This document shows, in pieces, positions 6,310 to 8,781 of a stretch of 8,781 bases of DNA. The position numbers and the translations under genes are program-made. The notes beneath the pieces are model-generated. The model was not told the DNA's origin. It searched no databases and was given only the letters and a program-made list of their open reading frames with translations. Within the stretch, counting starts at the first letter, position 1, and each line of letters starts with the position of its first letter. The DNA is from Candidatus Moraniibacteriota bacterium (GTDB taxonomy: Bacteria; Patescibacteriota; Minisyncoccia; Moranbacterales; UBA2206), in contig DMXN01000036.1 in assembly GCA_003482885.1 (NCBI GenBank), positions 1 to 8,781 of the forward strand. The letters run 5' to 3'.

Positions 6310-6771
6310 ATGGCTGATGAAATTAAATCTAATTTAGAACCGATCGAGGAAAACGATTTGAATTTAGAAAATAAATTCGTGAGAAGCGGCGCGGAAACAA
6401 AAAAAGTTGAGGGCGCCGATATGCCGAAAGATATTCCGGAAATAGTGTCGGCGCAAGAGATGCCGGAAAGAAAAGAAGGCGCGATGGAAAAAGATTCCGC
6501 ATATTCAAGAATTTTGGCGAAAATAAAAAGTCCGTCAACCGCAATACATAGCGATGTTTCAAATGATGCTAAAGCAACCAGCGAAGAAACCGATTATGAA
6601 AGCAAAATTGTAAAACTGGTGGAAATCGCCGAAACAAAAGGCGTGGCGCACGCAGTCAAAGTGGCGCAACATTTGGAAGACAATTACACACTAGACGAAC
6701 TGCATGACCGGCTTTTGGCGGAAGACTTGCATAACGCATTGGTGAAAAAAGGGATGATTCGGGAATTCTGA
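6310..6771 (+). CDS. Small acidic protein with a disordered N-terminus and a conserved-looking helical C-terminal module
   Basis: The product has 153 residues. Residues 1-96 are charged, rich in E, K and S, without hydrophobic clusters, and probably disordered. Residues 97-153 form a compact helical module: ESKIVKLVEIAETKGVAHAV, then KVAQHLEDNYTLDELHDRLL, then AEDLHNALVKKGMI. I recall the pattern KG-x3-AV, then LD-x2-HD-x-L, at the C-termini of other unnamed CPR proteins, so it looks like a shared protein module; this is memory, not a search. There is no catalytic motif, and the LHD at 131-133 alone does not make it an HD hydrolase. It ends with TGA and is the last of the four-gene run; 60 bp separate it from the restriction gene. 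Confidence 0.7.
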   Translation: MADEIKSNLEPIEENDLNLENKFVRSGAETKKVEGADMPKDIPEIVSAQEMPERKEGAMEKDSAYSRILAKIKSPSTAIHSDVSNDAKATSEETDYESKIVKLVEIAETKGVAHAVKVAQHLEDNYTLDELHDRLLAEDLHNALVKKGMIREF

Positions 6772-6788
6772 AATGCGATTTTTTCTGA

Positions 6789-6829
6789 TTGGATGATAGG
6801 CTATGACAAAAATACAATAAATTTATAAT
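6789..6829 (+). promoter_or_regulatory. Candidate promoter(s) for the restriction-modification genes
   Basis: TTGGAT (6789-6794) and TACAAT (6813-6818) are separated by 18 bp and would start transcription near 6825, about 7 nt before the ATG at 6832. A second -10-like TATAAT (6824-6829) is only 2 bp from the ATG and pairs with ATGACA (6803-6808) at a short 15-bp spacer, so it is the weaker choice. The perfect palindrome ATAAATTTAT (6817-6826) overlaps this site. Confidence 0.35.
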
Positions 6830-6831
6830 TT

Positions 6832-7623
6832 ATGTCGAAACAAATTACAATTGCTGTTGAATATTTCAGGCAGTATAGGCAAAAGTTAGGTTTTTCCAAT
6901 CAAGCGGATGTGAAAAACTTTTTTGGCGCGAAAGATATCGCGCCGGCAGTTGATTTAAGCTATATTAAACTTTTAAATAAAAGACTTTATAATATTATTG
7001 ACAAAATTAACGGTGTTGTTTCAGAAGAAATAAAAATAGAGGATGTCGACTCGTTCAAAAAAGAATATATAGACCATACTCTCAAAATTATGCGAGAAAA
7101 TGGCATTTTGTCTATGCTGAATAATCAAGGCAGAAGACCGGAACAAGTTTATTATTCATGGATGAGAGGTTATATTTTATCGAATTATTTTTTAAAAGCG
7201 CTTGGGTTTATATTTGAAGTTGATACTTCAGATATAGATTTAATTGGCGATGATGATTTAAAAAATATTGAAACCTTTAAAAGAACTCCGAAAACGGATT
7301 TGGAAATAAAGCTAAAAGGAAAAGAAAAAATCAGAATAGAAATGCAATCCGGCTTTACGGGAATAAACGATATAAAACAACATAAAGTCTTGGAAGCGAA
7401 AAGAGTTTTTCGCGATCTGGTTTTTCATACTTTAGCAATTCATTTTGACTTGTACAATGGTCAAGTTGCTTTTATTAAACTGAATGAAATTGAAGATAGC
7501 AATATAAGCTGGATTACACGACAGCAAATGGAAGGACAGACTGTTTTTAATATTGACCAAAATTATTTTATTTGGAAAATCACAGAAAATCCGATGAAAT
7601 ACAAAGAAATAAATTTTGATTAA
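6832..7623 (+). CDS. Candidate type II restriction endonuclease (PD-(D/E)XK-like)
   Basis: The 263-residue soluble protein lies immediately upstream of a C5-cytosine methyltransferase. Residues 153-174 read as a nuclease core: P153, T155-D156, a short beta strand, then IRIEMQSG with E170 and Q172. This gives D-(x13)-E-x-Q, a variant in which glutamine replaces the usual lysine, as known for BglII-type enzymes. The helical region before it (RPEQVYYSWMRGYILSNYFL, about 103-122) and the following INDIKQHKVLEAKR (178-191) fit a substrate-binding scaffold. The strands near the end (QTVFNI, YFIWKI) may complete the fold. I cannot assign a named REase family or recognition site; identity rests mainly on context plus the core motif. 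The ATG at 6832 is preceded by AT-rich DNA without a Shine-Dalgarno sequence. It would cut sites left unprotected by the 7633 methyltransferase. Confidence 0.7.
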   Translation: MSKQITIAVEYFRQYRQKLGFSNQADVKNFFGAKDIAPAVDLSYIKLLNKRLYNIIDKINGVVSEEIKIEDVDSFKKEYIDHTLKIMRENGILSMLNNQGRRPEQVYYSWMRGYILSNYFLKALGFIFEVDTSDIDLIGDDDLKNIETFKRTPKTDLEIKLKGKEKIRIEMQSGFTGINDIKQHKVLEAKRVFRDLVFHTLAIHFDLYNGQVAFIKLNEIEDSNISWITRQQMEGQTVFNIDQNYFIWKITENPMKYKEINFD

Positions 7624-7632
7624 TTTTTTTCT

Positions 7633-8766
7633 ATGAATAAAAATAAGAAATTAAAAGTAATTGATTTATTTTCTGGTGTTGGCGGTTTGAGTTATGGTTT
7701 TGCTCATAATGATAATTTTGAAATAGCAGTGGCCAATGAAATTTTGCCAAGTATGGCAAAGGCGTATTCTCTGAATCATCCAACGGTAAAAGTTTATGTT
7801 GAAGATGTGAAAGATTTCAATGCTAAAAAAATTGAAAAAGATCTGAATATTAAAGCGAGTGAGGTTGATATTATTATTGGAGGACCGCCTTGTCAGGCGT
7901 ATTCGACTGTTGGAAAAAGATTGATTGACGATCCGAGAGGGAAACTTTTTCAGGAATATTACCGGGTATTAAAGGAATTCGATCCAAGACTTTTCCTTTT
8001 TGAGAATGTAAGGGGGCTTTTATCGATGCAAAATGGCGAATTGCTGAAAACTATCATTTCTTGTTTTGAGTCGCTTGGGTACAAGGTGCAATGCAAACTT
8101 TTAAATGCCGCGGATTACGGAGCGCCGCAAATAAGAGAGAGAGTTGTGATTATCGGTTCAAAACTTAAAACTGATTTTCAATATCCCGAACCTACGCATC
8201 GCAATCCAAAAGAAAAACCAGATTTATTCAATAGGAATTTCAAGTCATATTTGACGCTTGAAGAGGCGATAAGCGATTTGCCATTTATTAAATCAAATTC
8301 AGAACGATTTGAATATGCTTCTGAACCGCAAAATATTTTTCAAACAATTATGCGTAAAAAAGCGCCAGTCAAATTAATGGATCATAATTCGCCAAACAAT
8401 AACGAAAAGTTGGTAAAAATAATGGAATTGTTGCCAGACGGCGGAACCCCGAATGATTTGCCGGAAAGTTTGCGTCCAATATCTGGTTTTAAAAATACTT
8501 ACTGCCGTCTTTGGTGGAAAAGACCGGCGCCAACTATAACAAGAAATTTAAGCACGCCGTCATCATCTCGCTGTATTCATCCAAAAGCTCCTAGACCGCT
8601 TACAACAAGAGAAGGAGCAAGGATTCAGTGTTTTCCTGATAATTATCAGTTTTATGGCTCAAGAAGCGATAAAAATTTACAAGTCGGAAACGCTGTGCCA
8701 ACATTTTTGTCAATCGCATTGGCAGAATCGATATTGAATAATTTTAGAAAAAGTGAATTGGCATGA
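7633..8766 (+). CDS. DNA (cytosine-5-)-methyltransferase of a type II R-M system
   Basis: The 377 residues carry the m5C methyltransferase motifs in canonical order. Motif I is DLFSGVGGL (11-19), binding S-adenosylmethionine. Motif II has N35-E36. Motif IV is GGPPCQAYS (83-91) with catalytic C87. Motif VI is ENV (124-126). Motif VIII is QIRERV (166-171). Motif IX is TREGARIQCFPD (325-336), and motif X is QVGNAVP (350-356). The segment DDPRGKLFQEYYRVLKEF after motif IV is typical of type II enzymes. The target recognition domain lies between motifs VIII and IX (about 175-315) and does not let me name the recognition sequence. It transfers a methyl group to C5 of a target cytosine, protecting host DNA from the partner nuclease encoded 9 bp upstream. 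No controller (C) protein gene is seen. The length is normal and all key residues are present, so it should be active. It ends at TGA 8764-8766, overlapping a possible next start. Confidence 0.96.
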   Translation: MNKNKKLKVIDLFSGVGGLSYGFAHNDNFEIAVANEILPSMAKAYSLNHPTVKVYVEDVKDFNAKKIEKDLNIKASEVDIIIGGPPCQAYSTVGKRLIDDPRGKLFQEYYRVLKEFDPRLFLFENVRGLLSMQNGELLKTIISCFESLGYKVQCKLLNAADYGAPQIRERVVIIGSKLKTDFQYPEPTHRNPKEKPDLFNRNFKSYLTLEEAISDLPFIKSNSERFEYASEPQNIFQTIMRKKAPVKLMDHNSPNNNEKLVKIMELLPDGGTPNDLPESLRPISGFKNTYCRLWWKRPAPTITRNLSTPSSSRCIHPKAPRPLTTREGARIQCFPDNYQFYGSRSDKNLQVGNAVPTFLSIALAESILNNFRKSELA

Positions 8767-8781
8767 AAAAAATAAAAAAAT
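8763..8781 (+). CDS. Possible start of a further gene overlapping the methyltransferase stop
   Basis: An ATG at 8763-8765 overlaps the TGA of the methyltransferase as ATGA, a common translational-coupling arrangement. It opens MKKIKK before the window ends. Only six codons are visible, so neither coding status nor product can be judged. A third R-M component (for example a Vsr-type repair nuclease or a specificity/accessory protein) is one possibility by context only. Confidence 0.35.

Noticed and set aside
6817..6826. Perfect palindrome ATAAATTTAT before the restriction gene, considered as an operator for a controller protein
   Set aside because: A 10-bp A/T-only palindrome is expected by chance in this sequence and no controller protein gene is present.

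Overview
The window is AT-rich, compactly packed DNA that looks like Candidate Phyla Radiation (Patescibacteria) sequence. This is inferred from several lysine/glutamate-rich proteins of types I associate with that group (a probable DUF5663 protein, a LysM-like membrane protein, and a short conserved C-terminal module), from starts without convincing Shine-Dalgarno sequences, and from very short intergenic gaps. TGA serves as a normal stop (DUF559 gene, the 6310 gene, the methyltransferase), which argues against the lineages that read TGA as glycine. No rRNA or tRNA was seen, so the phylum cannot be confirmed from this window.

Left part (1-2512, all minus strand): two GT-C type membrane glycosyltransferases lie in tandem. 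The upstream one (920-2512) is complete. The downstream one (398 to beyond base 1) runs off the window edge. Between them sits a compact cassette (440-909): a DUF559 nuclease-like gene enclosed by two inverted copies of a roughly 52-bp double-hairpin repeat. Two stem pairs differ between the copies in a compensatory way. Without the cassette the two glycosyltransferase genes would be only about 50 bp apart.

Divergent region (2507-2707): an 81-bp element made of two related hairpins overlaps the first codons of the complete glycosyltransferase and supplies its first ATG. It is followed by candidate promoters facing both ways.

Middle part (2708-6771, plus strand): four genes in a row with small gaps. 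They encode a soluble lysine-rich protein, a large predicted membrane protein with a LysM-like segment, a probable DUF5663 helical protein, and a small protein with a disordered N-terminus and a helical C-terminal module. None has a function I can name. Their shared style and tight spacing suggest one transcription unit or a conserved envelope-related locus, which is inference.

Right part (6832-8781, plus strand): a type II restriction-modification pair, with a candidate PD-(D/E)XK endonuclease 9 bp upstream of a clear C5-cytosine DNA methyltransferase. An ATG overlapping the methyltransferase stop as ATGA hints at a third gene that starts at the window edge.
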